From Steromphala cineraria (taxonomy: Eukaryota; Mollusca; Gastropoda; Trochida; Trochidae): 64,000 bases of DNA. Position numbers and translations under genes: made by a program. Every line of letters starts with the position of its first letter. Positions within the stretch are counted from its first letter, which is position 1. Shown piece by piece: positions 27,880 to 40,829 of this stretch. The notes beneath the pieces were generated by a model, which saw nothing but the letters and a program-made list of their open reading frames with translations, made no database searches and was not told the DNA's origin. Location: the NCBI GenBank assembly GCA_916613615.1, contig OU744731.1:59216289-59280288 (forward strand), read 5' to 3'.

Positions 27880-28330
27880 AATGATTGTGTGCCCTTGAAG
27901 GTCAAAGGTCAAGGTCGTGAGATATGAGTTATCGAATGTGCACCAAATTTGGGTATAACTTTATCCCATTTAGCTTTTCAGAACTCTTGAACATATCTTA
28001 ATGTTAACACTTCCAGGGAATCATTATGACATGTTCACTTTCAAGGTCAAAGGTCAAGGTAACAAGTTATAAAATAACTACAAAATTATTTGAAACATGA
28101 TAAGTTGGTACGAACTCCTGAAGGTCAAGGTCAAAGCAAGGTTAATTTATATGGAAAAAATGGATTATTTTAACCTTTAATACTCTCATTCATTTCATTA
28201 ATGTTATACTCAATGGAATGTGTCCATTGATTGTGTGACCTTGAGTGTTAAAGGTCAAGGTCATGAAAAAATGCCTAATTTGGTGAGGCCTGATAAAGGC
28301 TGAACAGGGTAAGGCAAAACCTAAAGTTTC
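27880..28330. repeat. GGTCAAAGGTCAAGG-type dispersed repeat
   Basis: Three diverged units with ttgaaggtcaaaggtcaagg (about 27894, 28040, 28120, and gtgttaaaggtcaaggtcat near 28245). A short version is at 17108-17140 in the paralogous stretch. This pattern is common in mollusc repeats. I cannot name the family. Confidence 0.5.
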
Positions 28331-31300
28331 GAGGATGCTCTGTTATTTTGCGTTGTCCCGCAAACGCTAATCTAGTTAACATTCGATTCTTTAAAGTCAC
28401 ATCGCCGATGTGAACTGACACAGATATCCTTTACATGTAGATCTACTATAATGTCTCACTGACCCAGTTTATTCCATCTAATTAACAGACATGAAATTGC
28501 TTCGACCTTTAGCACTGAATAAAATTGAATTGTACGAGTCATGATTTACAGTTAAAGGAACAAACAAGATAATTCATATCAATGTTCACATATTCATAGT
28601 TAGTACAAGAAAGTCTGCAGGATTTAGCAAATAAAACTTAAGATACGACTGGACGCTCTTGGGTTGACTGAAACACTCAAACCACCCATCAGGATAAACA
28701 TAGGTGGATTTACGCTCAGGAACAAGAAGGCGTCCATTGATTAAGTTTGTCAACACTTTCAAAATCCATTTAAGAATACGTTATGTCCTTATAATATGAC
28801 ACATCAATACCGTATTATTATTGTCTTAACCATGTTGATGTTGGCATGTTATTTGATAGCATCGGATTGATCAATTTGAATGAGAACCCATACTGTATGC
28901 TTAGCAACATATAAAGGATATTATATGAGTGTCAATGACATACTAGGTTTACGACACGAGTAGCTAAATATTAGTATATCCCGGGCGAGAGAAGGGGAAA
29001 TACTGGTATCTAAGTAATATTATGTTTATTACCGTTGTCCCAAAACTAAAGAACATACTCTAGCAGCTGCCAGTCCGTATACATTGCGACGTCATAGGTG
29101 AACTGTGACGTCAAAGCATTGTGTATAACGTGACGTCACAATGAAACAATGATATATTGCCCTAGGGAACCATATAAAAATATGAATCTCGATATGACTT
29201 GCCTCCTGGATAATAAAGTGCTATTCACAATGGATAAACCACATCATTAGTTACTACACTTATGCAATAACATTTTAACCATCATAAGGTGTGCATTAGA
29301 GACACAAGTTTTTCGAAAACAATGCATTTCAATAAACAACGAATTTTATACAATCGATGAAGATAATCGTTGAAAACAAAATCAGACTTGATGCAAATGA
29401 GGAGATGTCTAATAAGTAAGTTGATAAACGTACCTTAGATAATGTAGTTGTCTCATGCAAAAGCCTGTAATGAATTTGCATTGAAAATATCATCTTGGTA
29501 TTAGATATGTAATGTAGTGTCATGTTGTTAATATATTCCCAAGCTCTCATGTCAAATTTGCCTTATATCAGTTGAAATAAACTGGTTTCTGTATTTGTTC
29601 TTTTTCCTATCTTGCATCTTAAATGCAATACGATATATCTCAAATTTGCAATCACATGTTTGTTTGTAAGGGTTAGATGATAATTCAAGGCTTACTTTCA
29701 GGTCTCAGTTAGGATAATATCCAGAAATGTCAATAATGGCACATATACAATGTATGGAGGATGATATATGAGTCTCCATGCCATACTATGTTTACGACAC
29801 GAATGGCTTAATATTAGTATTTTCTGAGCGAGAGCGAGGGATATACTGATATTTAGGCATGAGTGTCGTAAACATAGTATGTCATGAGCACGAGTATAAT
29901 ATTCTGTTTATTACCGTTGTCCCAAAACTAAAGAACATACTCTTAACTTACTTCGCAAATAGGTGGACTAGCAGCTGCCAGCCCGTACAAAATTAAATAA
30001 AATACTCAAATCCTTCTTCTCAGGATAGGTGCCGTATACATTGTGACGTCATAGGTGAACCGTGACGTCAAGGCCTTGTTAATAGCGTGACGTCATAAGG
30101 ACAAATATGATACTTTGCCCTAGGGCAACATAAGAAAAATATGAACCTCGATATGACTGCCCTAGTAGGTAATAAATGACATTATTATTATTATTATATG
30201 GATATTTATATAGCGCGCATATCCAACCACTCGTGGTTGCTCAAGGCGCTAACATAAATAAATAGTTCATTAACTATTTCCCAAATCGATAACTAACATT
30301 AATAACTTATATCGACCAATACCCTGAGGATAGCAACGGCGGGGATGTTTTAGGTACTCATCGGTACTTACACTAATGAGCATATTCATCCGATATTTCA
30401 TTGCAAAATAGAACACTCTGAAGTAATTCGGTCCCCCAGTATAATCAGTGGAAATTGGTCTGAGTGATGTACAGCATTAGTTAATGTTAAGATAAGCTCT
30501 GAATTAATCATTTTTGTTGATCAATAAAGTTTGCTTCATTTCAAATTTCTTCATTTTTCATCTTTGACAAAAGTATTGTATTAAAGGGACAGTATCACGT
30601 TTTTTTTATAATTATATATTTTAAATATTTCACTGATAATTGCATGTTAATGCTAAATGTATTATATTGAAAGTGTCAACAATTTCATAACACAAGCCAA
30701 TCATCCATAATCAGTGGACGAAGTATGAAGATTCACACAAAAGCCATTGGCGACCGTTTTGTGTGAACACCCTTACATGTACCTATGAGCGTTTAACAAA
30801 TAACATCCGTCATATAGGTCGATAGATTTATTACACATTCAAAATAATTAAAACTGATGCCTTTTCTAAAGGTAAGAATTTTAGAAAATACAAATCGCTA
30901 TAACAAATACAAGCTTGATAAAGAAATAAATTGTAAGATAGGGCTTCGGCAAATTTAGAAAATATTGGTTACAATATCAAAGTGATGGAGCTTTCGTTTG
31001 ATTCGTTGAAGTTACCAAATTGATCTGTCTGTCAGTCAGACTTTCTCATCCTGTTCCACTAACAATGATTGATTTGTATGTACCTGCTTCCTAGGGTTAT
31101 GACGTTCAATGACGATACATTTTCATCCAATTTGAAATAATGGAGTTTATGTTTCAAAAGATTTCAGATGAAAGATCACATTTCCGATATACTATATCAA
31201 TCTTCTTTATGTAAACTAGTTACACTGACCTAGATTTTTTAATCTTATCGACGGTGTAGAATAAGCTCAAATTTGTGTATTACGTACTAAATAACACATG

Positions 31301-32573
31301 ATGGATTTTTTAGTCACGTTTTACAAGTACAAATGACAAGATAATCCAATTTAGTGTAAACATAATCGGTAGGATGATTTTACATTAACTGATATTCTCA
31401 TGACATTTATTCGTACATACCCGTCTTATAGTATTAACAAAAACGCTGATGTTCTCATGACAATTATTCGTGCATACCCGTCTTATAGTATTAACAAAAA
31501 CGCTGAAATGTATGTGTTAAATTTCTCAAACATATTGTTGACATATTTTTTTCCACTCACTTCGTTCTTCCTAAAATAAAGTTTCTGAAGACACAAAGGA
31601 CTGACACATTTCACAGAACTTCTCATTTCTTTCGATTAATATTTCAAACTAAATATGATTTCGATATAGAGTGATGTTATGCATAGTCAATATCTGTGAT
31701 GTTCTCGTTTCAGTAAGCAAGGGTATTTCTATTGCCGTGTGATTACTTCCTTGAGAGAAACATGTCATTTTGCAAGCACTATGTGACATCAATAGTCTAG
31801 TGTAACTAACTTGCCTGACTATTACAGTATTTCAGAATGGTCAGAGGGTGCGTTATTGTGATTAGTTACCGAGATGAATTGTGTCTAATATTGCGGCCAC
31901 CATCCTGTTTTGCAAATGAAATTCGATAGATATTAGAAAAAAACACCATCTAAAGATTCAACATCATTGACAGGCAGTTCATGTGTCAACTTCTTTCTGT
32001 TAGCATTGTAAAATTGAGTTCAAACTTTAACGATCAATAGCTTCCACAATCATTTCTTTAACAACATTCTCATCGGCCTAACGTAATACAATGTCAAACC
32101 AAGTGATTCTCAGCCCGAGTCACCTACAGATGAACTGAAATGGAAAGATGTGCTAATGTGAGATTGTGTTTTCATTTGTAAGGCAAAATGTGGCGTTTTC
32201 ATTATTATTGAGAAATTGAAATGTGATGACCCTATCTTATAGAGGAAAATACAATGCATACATTTGTAATATATACTAGAAAAAGTATAATGGCTTTTTG
32301 AATGTCTATGTGAGAGATAAAATAACAGAGGCTAACTTAATACTAAGGTAAAATACAAACAATTAATTTCAGCTGAACAAGACCTGACTTCACTTTAATA
32401 CCATCTTAATTTTATCGCGATATTAAAATGTACAGAAGAGTAAGAATGTTTTATCATCATCTGACAGTTTTTCATGGTCATTCGTATCTTTTACAGCATA
32501 TAGCCATTGGACATTTAGCATTGGGGCATTTGGATGTTGGATTGTCGTGGTAACTGTCGCTGTTGGCATTTCG

Positions 32574-32931
32574 CATTCTCTCCCCACAGAGGCAGATCAA
32601 GTCATGAAATGTTGATACAGCCTCTGTTCTATTTCGCCGAGAACCCTGGGTTCCAGCCGTTTTCCCTGGCGGAAAAAATTGCACCACAATCCATTTAAAG
32701 TTCTTTATCAAATTACAACGCTTCTCGCATGGAAAATGTGGTTCATATCACAATGCTTTTGCCATGGTTCTGTAGCCAAAATAATGATTTAAGAACAGCG
32801 TCGCTGATTACACAACTAACGTTGATTGCCTCCAATCGGGCATCTCCCATTCTATCCCACAAACTCGGCGCAATATAACAGAGGCTGTATCAACATTCAA
32901 CGACTTGATCTGCCTCTGTGGGGAGAGAATG
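32574..32931. mobile_element. Long-TIR MITE, family M, full copy
   Basis: Duplicate of 13104-13461 with intact ends CATTCTCTCCCCACAGAGGC and GGGGAGAGAATG. Surrounding sequence matches the other copy on both sides. Confidence 0.88.
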
Positions 32932-33889
32932 GGCAATGTGTAGCATACCTCTACAGATACTTCAGCTACTTTGACTGGTAGAGTTGTTGTTGTTGTTGTT
33001 TTACAATATTGACAATTGTCCTTATCATTCAAACTCGAGTACTTTCGGCAAAAGTATTCTTAAATATCAGGTCAATGCTTTTGATTCCTTTTAGCTGAAG
33101 AATGCTAAATCAATATGCAATAATGTAAACCAATCCAAAGTTTTGAAGGATTATTATATTTGACAAGGTTCTGATTTACGAGAGACATCGGCACAAACCC
33201 TAGAATGGAGAAAACGGAAGTAACATTGTCTATAACGTGACGTCACAATGAAAATTGATATTTTGCCCTAGGGCAGCATATGAAAAATATGAACCTCGAT
33301 ATGACTGCCCTCGTAGGTAATAAAACATGATATGTGTACTTGAAGACGCAGGTACATGTAAGTGAACAAACGTAATTATATAATTTAGGCAGCTATACTT
33401 ACCACGAAACATGCCCTTATGGCACAATGGTATTACATTGCAAGACATCAACAGTTGATGCAGTTACTAAATTTGGATTACAGTAATTTTCTGACACTTA
33501 CATTTATTTTTCATGGATTTTGAATGACTTTGGTTAATTGGAATCGAAAGTGATGGAATATATTAGTGATTATACTTGACAGCTGCATTAGCAATGCACA
33601 TTAAGCTAATTGAAATGCTATTTCCGTCATGGTCATAGCGAGAATTGTGAACTTATGAATTGGACGGGTCAATGTCAAAGCCATTACTCATTAATTGTAA
33701 TAGTGAAGGAAACTCCATATACCTGTCGTTGTGGTAAATGTATATTTCAACAGCTGAAACCATATTTCTTTGAAATAACTCTTTCATTAATTTGTTATCC
33801 TTCGAATTCCATTTAAAAAATCCTAATTCAATATCCTATGAATGATAAACAAAGGACATCGAACATAAAAGGGTTACGAAGTACTTTAA

Positions 33890-34246
33890 TATGGGACTTT
33901 TTACTGTTTTGACATTTTAGGATTTTCTCTTGACAACAATGTGTTAAATAAGAATATGACAAGCAAACACGCAGCTTATTGTTAAAAGTAGTACTTTGGG
34001 AATTGTTAATTTTTTTAATAGCTCAGTCCAATATCACTTTCAAATCTTACTTTCAAGTGAAACGAGTCCCATGTCACTGTTTGTAATTACGTTGATGCAC
34101 ATAACTACAGTTCCAGTTATGATAAATTGCATCATTGAGATTTTAATTCTGTTATTCTCATGGGAAGATGCAAAGAACAGAAATATTTTCGTTTAAATAC
34201 GTTTTTAAAGTTTGAAACACATCTTTTAACTATGCTAAAGGATATT
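33890..34246. repeat. Inverted segment relative to paralogue 13995-14353
   Basis: The reverse complement of this segment matches 13995-14353: here ctgttattctcatgggaaga, there tcttcccatgagaataacag. The sequence after 34250 (cacgtggcaaacaagaacaa) matches 14363 onward in direct orientation. A single small inversion separates the two copies. Confidence 0.8.
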
Positions 34247-34628
34247 CCACGTGGCAAACAAGAACAAGACAATGTAAACATAATGATGAAATCAATCTTT
34301 TTGACAGAACGTCTTTTTAAAGTATTGATAGAAACAAAAAGCATATGTGACAGAATTATCAAATCTTACTCTAAAAAAACGGTTAGTAACGGTTTCTCAT
34401 TATTGGTTGTGTAATATCAACGTTCCCATTATACTATTCTAATATAACTATTTCAATATTATGTCATTGAAACCCTTTAATTAAATGAAATAATCAAATA
34501 AAAGTACATGTTTATTAAACACTCATTCTCTCTTATCTGTAAGCTGTAAATTTTAATAATATTTACTTAAACAATCAAATGCATACATACACATAAAAAT
34601 ATTATTAATTTTTCTATATAATCCTTAA

Positions 34629-34983
34629 AGGGGCAGTAGCACGTTTTTTGATAATTTTTTATTTCAAAATGTTCACTGATTATTGTAAGCTAATGCTAAA
34701 TGTAATACTTTGATAGTGTCAAAAATCTCATTACACAAGCCAATCATCCATAGTCAGAGGACAAAGTATGAAGATTCACATAAAATCCATTGGCGGCTAT
34801 TTTGTGTGAACAGCTTATATTCATGGTGTGTAAGAAAAAGGAATCGCATGTCTAAACTTTACGTTATATATTTGAATTATTACTGCTCCATTTAGTTTAA
34901 ATACATTGTCTTTCAATTGGAACCATTAATTTTAATTTTCCTGACATCACCTTATTTTCCCTCTAAAACGTGCTACTGCCCCT
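34629..34983. mobile_element. TTAA-MITE (family T), complete
   Basis: AGGGGCAGTAGCACGTTTTT to AAACGTGCTACTGCCCCT, with TTAA on both sides (34625-34628, 34984-34987). The paralogue at 14743-15000 has lost part of the left end and the whole right end. Confidence 0.87.
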
Positions 34984-35174
34984 TTAAGGTTTCAGTTTAA
35001 ATCAACCTTAGCCTCAACCTAGGTACATCAGAGTCTTATTCCCTTAGGGGTACGAATCAAAAGCAACTAACGCCTCATGCTATCCATCAATAACGAAAAT
35101 CAACTAAACAACCACGTCACTAAAACATTAAATTTAATAGTTGACAGGGCATCTTCAGGAATAGTTTTTTTTAT

Positions 35175-35625
35175 TGATTTGTGTATGTGTTGTTCAATTT
35201 TCGAAAAGGTTGAGGAATACTTTACAATGGTTTTCTATGACTGTTTTAGACAATGCAAAATATCCTTATTACTCTGTTTTTAAATTGACTTGTGTATGAC
35301 ATTGTGTTGTTTAATTTTTAAAAAGGTTGAGGAATACCTTACAATGGTTTTCTATGACAGTTTAAGACAATGAACAATATCCTTATTACTCTTTTTCTTA
35401 ATTGACTTGTGTATGTGTTGTTCAATTTTCAAAAAGGTTGAGGAATACCTTACAATGGTTTTCTATGACTGTTTAAGACAATGAAAAATATCCTTATAAC
35501 TCTTTTTCTTAATTGACTTTTGTATGCGTGTTCAATTTTCAAAAAGGTTGAGGAATACCTTACAATGGTTTTCTAAGACTGTTGTAGACAATGACAAATA
35601 TCCTAATTACTCTTCAAAACTTAAT
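35175..35625. repeat. Four tandem units of about 115 bp
   Basis: Units starting gacttgtgtatgtgttgttc at about 35175, 35286, 35403 and 35515. They share aaaaggttgaggaatacctt and the acaatggttttctatgactg stretch. Confidence 0.8.
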
Positions 35626-35728
35626 TTCGTTTCTTACGATTTAAGGACCTGCACACTAAGTATTAAACATAGCAACGAGACCAACATCCTGCTACATCAG
35701 CGTATATGTCTCCGCTAATGCTACAACC

Positions 35729-35782
35729 AACAGAGGCTATATCAACATTTCATGGCTTGATCTGCCTCTGTGGGGAGAGAAT
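35729..35782. mobile_element. Solo terminal repeat of family M
   Basis: ACAGAGGCTATATCAACATT to CTGTGGGGAGAGAATG, with nothing of the interior before it. Confidence 0.7.
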
Positions 35783-36477
35783 GTGTATCAATACAATAAT
35801 CAAATTAAAGAGTTTGGTTACTGTTTCCTGTGTTTGTTCGTACTTGTGATCTATTGTACTTTCTCAACTTGAACTTAACTATAACTAGATTACTAGCAGT
35901 GCAATAATTGTAACGATCTTCTAATAATCTCTATAATATCAAATTTGATACATAGAAACATGTTTAAAACCATTCACAACTTGCTAACACGTTTATTAAC
36001 TATCCATTTATGAAAAATCGAAGGGAGATTTTTTACGAAATCAAATTAACATGTAACATTTACTTTTGCATCTTTATTTGGATCTACTTCACAAGAACTA
36101 TATAAATCTGCCGATCGGGATTGTCACGCTGTCATATTGCTACGGGCAAATTACTACTATATCATATAGATACATACAGAAGGACTTAAAGCGGTTTTTG
36201 GAAATGCTTCCAAAATTCTCTTTATGATTAGATGGTTATACAGCCCCACTAACAGTATCTAATTACTTTGCAATTGAAATGACAAAATGGCAGTACCTTC
36301 GCCATACTGATATCAAATACACGAAATTGAGTAAACCTCAAATTCTTCTCGAGGTGAGGTGCTTGGGGTTTATCGCCACTTTCATGCGTATTTTACTCCC
36401 ATCACGGCTGCTTATATCATTGCAGGGAGAAAGTCCGCAACACTATTGTTGCTTTGCATTTCAGTGACACCTTTGAG
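35783..36477. other. Stretch without a recognised feature
   Basis: Only a 62-codon frame (36279-36467) and no repeat signature. No gene is called. Confidence 0.45.
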
Positions 36478-36665
36478 CATCGGCTCGAACCAGTGAACCA
36501 TGGGTGGTACTGTGCTGAAATTCAACTTAGCATTTTACCCAACCCTCACTGCATGTAGAACAGTTCTCTACTGCAGACAAAGTTGCCGAGCCCCTGCCGG
36601 GATTTGAACAACGGACCTCCTGACCTGGGATTGAACGCGCTAAGCAATGCACTTTAACTCCCCCT
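36478..36665 (-). mobile_element. Possible tRNA-derived SINE
   Basis: On the minus strand gggggagttaaagtgcattg, cttagcgcgttcaatcccag, then TGTTCAAATCCCGG, close to a pol III B box, about 50 bases from a possible A box. A full cloverleaf does not fold by hand. No poly-A or tail repeat is identified. Confidence 0.3.
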
Positions 36666-36782
36666 TATTCAAGAGAAATCTGGTCAAAATTTAGTGTTAA
36701 ACTTTATTTAATTAATTTTATATTCAATTGAAAGTTAAAGTATTAATTGCTTGCGTTTGTTACCAATGACCGAGTCGTTTAA

Positions 36783-37147
36783 AGGGACAGTAGCGCATTT
36801 TTGGAAAATTTAATATTTTCAATTTTTCACTGATAATTGTACGTTAATGCTTAATGTATTATTTTGATAGTTTTCCAAATCTCATTAAGCAAACCAATCA
36901 TCCATAGTCAGAGAACAAATGATAAAGACTCACATAAAGTCCATCGGCGGCCATATTTGTGTGAACACCTTTTTATTCATTTTGTGTAAGAAAAAGGAAT
37001 CGCATGGCTGAAACTTTCATTATATATTTGATTAATAACTTCTTCATTTAGTTTAAATACATTGTCATTCAATTTGAACCATTTCTTTTCATTTTCCTGA
37101 CATCGCCATACATGTATATTCCCCCTTACAATGTGCTACTGCCCTCT
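36783..37147. mobile_element. TTAA-MITE (family T)
   Basis: AGGGACAGTAGCGCATTTTT to ACAATGTGCTACTGCCCTC. The left TTAA is present at 36779-36782 and the right flank is degenerate. Confidence 0.8.
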
Positions 37148-37707
37148 TATGGGTGACGATTTTACCCCCTATATCAGATGCTTGAACATTAAATGATTGA
37201 CCAATTAACTGCTTTTATTGTTGGCATGGGATTGAACCATTTTAATGGGACCCCTATCGACCCGTGCAACATCAGCCCAATACGATGGTAGAACATTACA
37301 CCAATAGTTAATGCTCCATTGTGGTGACCTTTTCAACCCTCATACGATATGCATTAGAGACAATGATTCTTCACATTGCATTCCAGGTTGCCACGATTAT
37401 CAACTCGGACACCATCGATTGACGATAATAAGAGTAAACATACACTGGTGTTGCGTTTCTAAGATGATCAAGGGCTTGCCGCAGAGACGAGAAAAGTAAA
37501 CGCAAATCAAGACTGCGACATTAATACGGACTGAAAATATCAGTTTGACGTTGTGATTGAGAGATTACTAAAAAGACTTAACATTCTTTAAAAACCATTT
37601 TCATTTTATTCAAATTTTTGCCATGCCCATCTTCGTGTTTCCTTATTCTAATTGTTTTACCCTAATTTGCAGTACATTTTGAATATCATAAATAAACAAA
37701 TACTATC

Positions 37708-38010
37708 TCAGTCTAAGTAAACCTAGCCACAATATTATCCGTTTCACGTCTAAGTAAACCTAGCCTCAAATTATCTGTTTCACTCCTATACTGAGTCTGG
37801 AAATATCTAATAGAGGGTCGCGTCAGCAGACCTTTCTTCGACCTATGACCCTCCAACGTTATACGTGCGAAGGCACATTATTGCGGCTTGGTAAGATGAG
37901 TTCTGATTGGTCAATTCGATACGTTGGCTGACGCGAGTCTCTACTAGGCCTTTCTAGACTCGGTATAAGAGTGAAACGAATAATATTGAGGCTAGGTTTA
38001 CTTAGACTGG
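37708..38010. mobile_element. Long-TIR MITE (family S)
   Basis: Terminal repeats begin CAGTCTAAGTAAACCTAGCC on both strands and extend about 100 bp. A direct repeat TACTATC flanks it (37701-37707, 38011-38017). The left terminal repeat is partly duplicated (gtctaagtaaacctagcc at 37711 and 37750). Confidence 0.82.
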
Positions 38011-38109
38011 TACTATCAAAATGTAACATTGCGTCTTATAGGCTGTTAGGCCGCATGTTGTTCTTAAAAAATGATATTTTGCATTATGGTGTATAATATG
38101 CTACACTTG

Positions 38110-39215
38110 AATAGGATATTCTTCTTTTTTTTCATAAACCAGTGAATAGGATATTCTTCTTCTTCTTTCATAAACCATTGAATAGGATATTCTTCTTCTT
38201 CTTTCATAAACCATTGAATAAGATATTCTTCTTCTTCTTCTTTCATAAACCATTGAATAGGATATTCTTCTTCTTCTTTCATAAACCATGCATTGAATAG
38301 GATATTCTTCTTCTTCTTTCATAAACCATTGAATAGGATATTCTTCTTCTTCTTTCATAAACCATTGAATAAGATATTCTTCTTCTTCTTCTTTCATAAA
38401 CCAGTGAATAGGATATTCTTCTTCTTCTTTCATAAACCATTGAATAGGATATTCTTCTTCTTCTTTCATAAACCATTGAATAAGATATTCTTCTTCTTCT
38501 TCTTTCATAAACCAGTGAATAGGATATTCTTCTTCTTCTTTCATAAACCAGTGAATAGGATATTCTTCTTCTTCTTTCATAAACCATTGAACAGGATATT
38601 CTTCTTCTTCTTTCATAAACGATTGAATATGATATTCTTCTTCTTCTTCTTTCATAAACCATTGAATAGGATATTCTTCTTCTCAGTTCTTTCATAAACC
38701 ATTGAATAGGATATTCTTCTTCTTCTTCTTTCATAAACCAGTGAATAGGATATTCTTCTTCTTCTATCATAAACCATTGAATAGGATATTCTTCCTCTTT
38801 CATAAACCATTGAATAGGATATTCTTCTTCTTCGTCTTTCATAAACCATTGAATAGGATATTCTTCTTCTTCTTCTTTCATAAACCATTGAATAGGATAT
38901 TCTTCTTCTTCTTCTTTCATAAACCAGTGAATAGGATATTCTTCTTCTTCTATCATAAACCATTGAATAGGATATTCTTCTTCTTCTTTCATAAACCATT
39001 GAATAGGATATTCTTCTTCTTCTTTCATAAACCATTGAATAAGATATTCTTCTTCTTCTTCTTTCATAAACCATTGAATAGGATATTCTTCTTTCTCTTT
39101 CATAAACCATTGAGTAGGATATTCTTCTTCTTCTTTAATAAACCATTGAATGGGATGTTCTTCTGTTTCATTCATAAACCATTGAATATGATATTCTTCT
39201 TTCTTCTTTCATAAA
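38110..39215. repeat. 36/39-bp minisatellite, open in several frames
   Basis: About 30 units of GAATAGGATATTCTTCTTCT, TCTTTCATAAACCATT. Unit length changes mostly by one CTT triplet. On the minus strand this reads MKEEEEYPIQWF repeated, open for 298 codons from 39175. On the plus strand it reads HKPLNRIFFFFF. Frame changes occur at about 38690 and elsewhere, no splice or domain context is seen, and both strands are equally open. I treat it as a non-coding tandem array. Confidence 0.85.
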
Positions 39216-39686
39216 CCACTGATGTGACGTCAGGGGACATGGTTGAAGCTGATGGTTTTAACATGCCCAAGTGACAATTAAAAACAATACATGGAACTGC
39301 GTCTACTGTCTAGTACTACGTCTATTTCTGTTATAGATGACTCAAACAAATAATAACAATGTTAGTTTAACGTCACGTTTCATACTACAGTTGCTTATAA
39401 ACAATATCTTAAATGAGAACTTATATCAAGCATAACACTGAAGCTGTTTAAAAGTTTACATTCCCGAATTTTCCTTATGTCTTTAAATATTGTTGTTCTT
39501 GTAAATTTATGCCACTGCTATCAAATGACATTGTGGGAGTAAAATGTGATTTCGTTTTCAGAATATTGAATCTGATAAGTTTACTTCCCAATCTCACTAT
39601 CGACATAGGATACGGATGTTGCTTTTATTCTCTATGGCCTTCATCGATAAGTTTGCAATTGCCTACGTTAGAACAGTGACAGTTAA

Positions 39687-40043
39687 AGGGGCAGTAGCAC
39701 GTTTTTTGATATTTTTATATTTTGCAAATTTTCACTGATAATTGTAAGTTAATGCTAAATGTATTATTTTGACATTGTCAAAAATCTCATTACACAGGCC
39801 AATCATCCATTGTCAGAGGACAAAGTATGAAGATAAACCTAAAATCCATGGTCGGCCATTTTGTGTGAACACCTTTTATTCATTTTGTGTAAGAAAAAGG
39901 AATTGCATGGGTAAACTTTACGTTATATATTTGAATTAATACTGTTGCATTTGGTTTAAATACATTGTCTTTCAATTTGAACCATTAATTTTCATTTTCC
40001 TGACATCACCTTATATTCCCCCTAAAAACGTGCTACTGCCCCT
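39687..40043. mobile_element. TTAA-MITE (family T), complete
   Basis: AGGGGCAGTAGCACGTTTTT to AAAAACGTGCTACTGCCCCT with TTAA on both sides (39683-39686, 40044-40047). Confidence 0.88.
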
Positions 40044-40476
40044 TTAATGTCAAAATATCAGTCTCAAAACCCATATTTTGAAAAATATAAATTAATTGCA
40101 ATAATAGTCAATTCGTAATTTGATTGTTTTATGGTCAACATAAATACTATAAGATACATTTTTTTATCAATTATTAACATAATGAATTGTTTTCAATTAA
40201 CTAACTCATTCATTTTGTTTGAAGTGCGTTTTTGTTGATTATCAGCAATCACTTAAATGAACTAACTAGCTTCTGAGAGCAAACAGCAACAAATTCAAAA
40301 CTTACCTACATACGCAATTAAAATAATACGTATTGTTGTTTTAAGATATGAAATATAACAAATAATTTGCGGGACCTTACTCAATTACACCGGGAAGTAC
40401 ATATAATACAATACAATCCGTTTTCGAACCATACTAAAGAATATTGTTCAGAGCAAAGTAAAAACATACGTCCCAT

Positions 40477-40829
40477 CATTCTCTCCCCACACAGGCAGAT
40501 CAATTCAAGAAATGTTGATACAGCCTCTGTTATATTACGCCGAAATTCCTGGGCTCCGGCAGTTTCCCCTGGCGGAAAAAAATTTCACTACAATCCATTT
40601 GAATTTCTTTATCAAATGACAACGCTACTCGCATGGAAAGGGTGGTTCATATCAAAATGCCTTTGCCATCATTTAGTAGCCAAAATGATGATTTACGAAA
40701 AGCGTCGCTTATTGCACAACTAACTTTGACTGCCTCCAATGAGGCGTCTCCCGTTCTATCCCACAATGTAATATAACCGAGGCTGTATCAACATTTCATG
40801 ACTTGATCTGCCTCTGTGTGGAGAGAATG
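40477..40829. mobile_element. Long-TIR MITE, 9-bp target duplication (family M)
   Basis: A full 353-bp copy with CATTCTCTCCCCACACAGGC at the left end and TGTGTGGAGAGAATG at the right. The flanking repeat ACGTCCCAT is perfect at 40468-40476 and 40830-40838. The interior contains the family-wide CTGGCGGAAAAAAAT and GATTT..GAAAAGCGTCGCT stretches. It has no transposase frame. Confidence 0.9.

Larger units (their letters stand above)
17205..34990. repeat. Segmental duplication, copy 2 (no supported gene)
   Basis: This is the partner of 1706-17204. Parts without a partner are about 18900-21590 (which carries two transposons), 27990-28900 and 33350-33890. Its first bases are a MITE right end (cagaggctaaatcaacacga at 17217), the same MITE fragment that starts the equivalent block at about 1750. 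Confidence 0.85.

Noticed and set aside
36590..36660. Functional tRNA gene on the minus strand
   Set aside because: A B-box-like string is present but acceptor and T stems do not pair by hand. A SINE remnant is more likely.
38279..39175. 298-codon open frame rich in Glu
   Set aside because: It is a tandem minisatellite equally open on the other strand. The frame breaks near 38690, and no start context, splice sites or conserved domain are seen.
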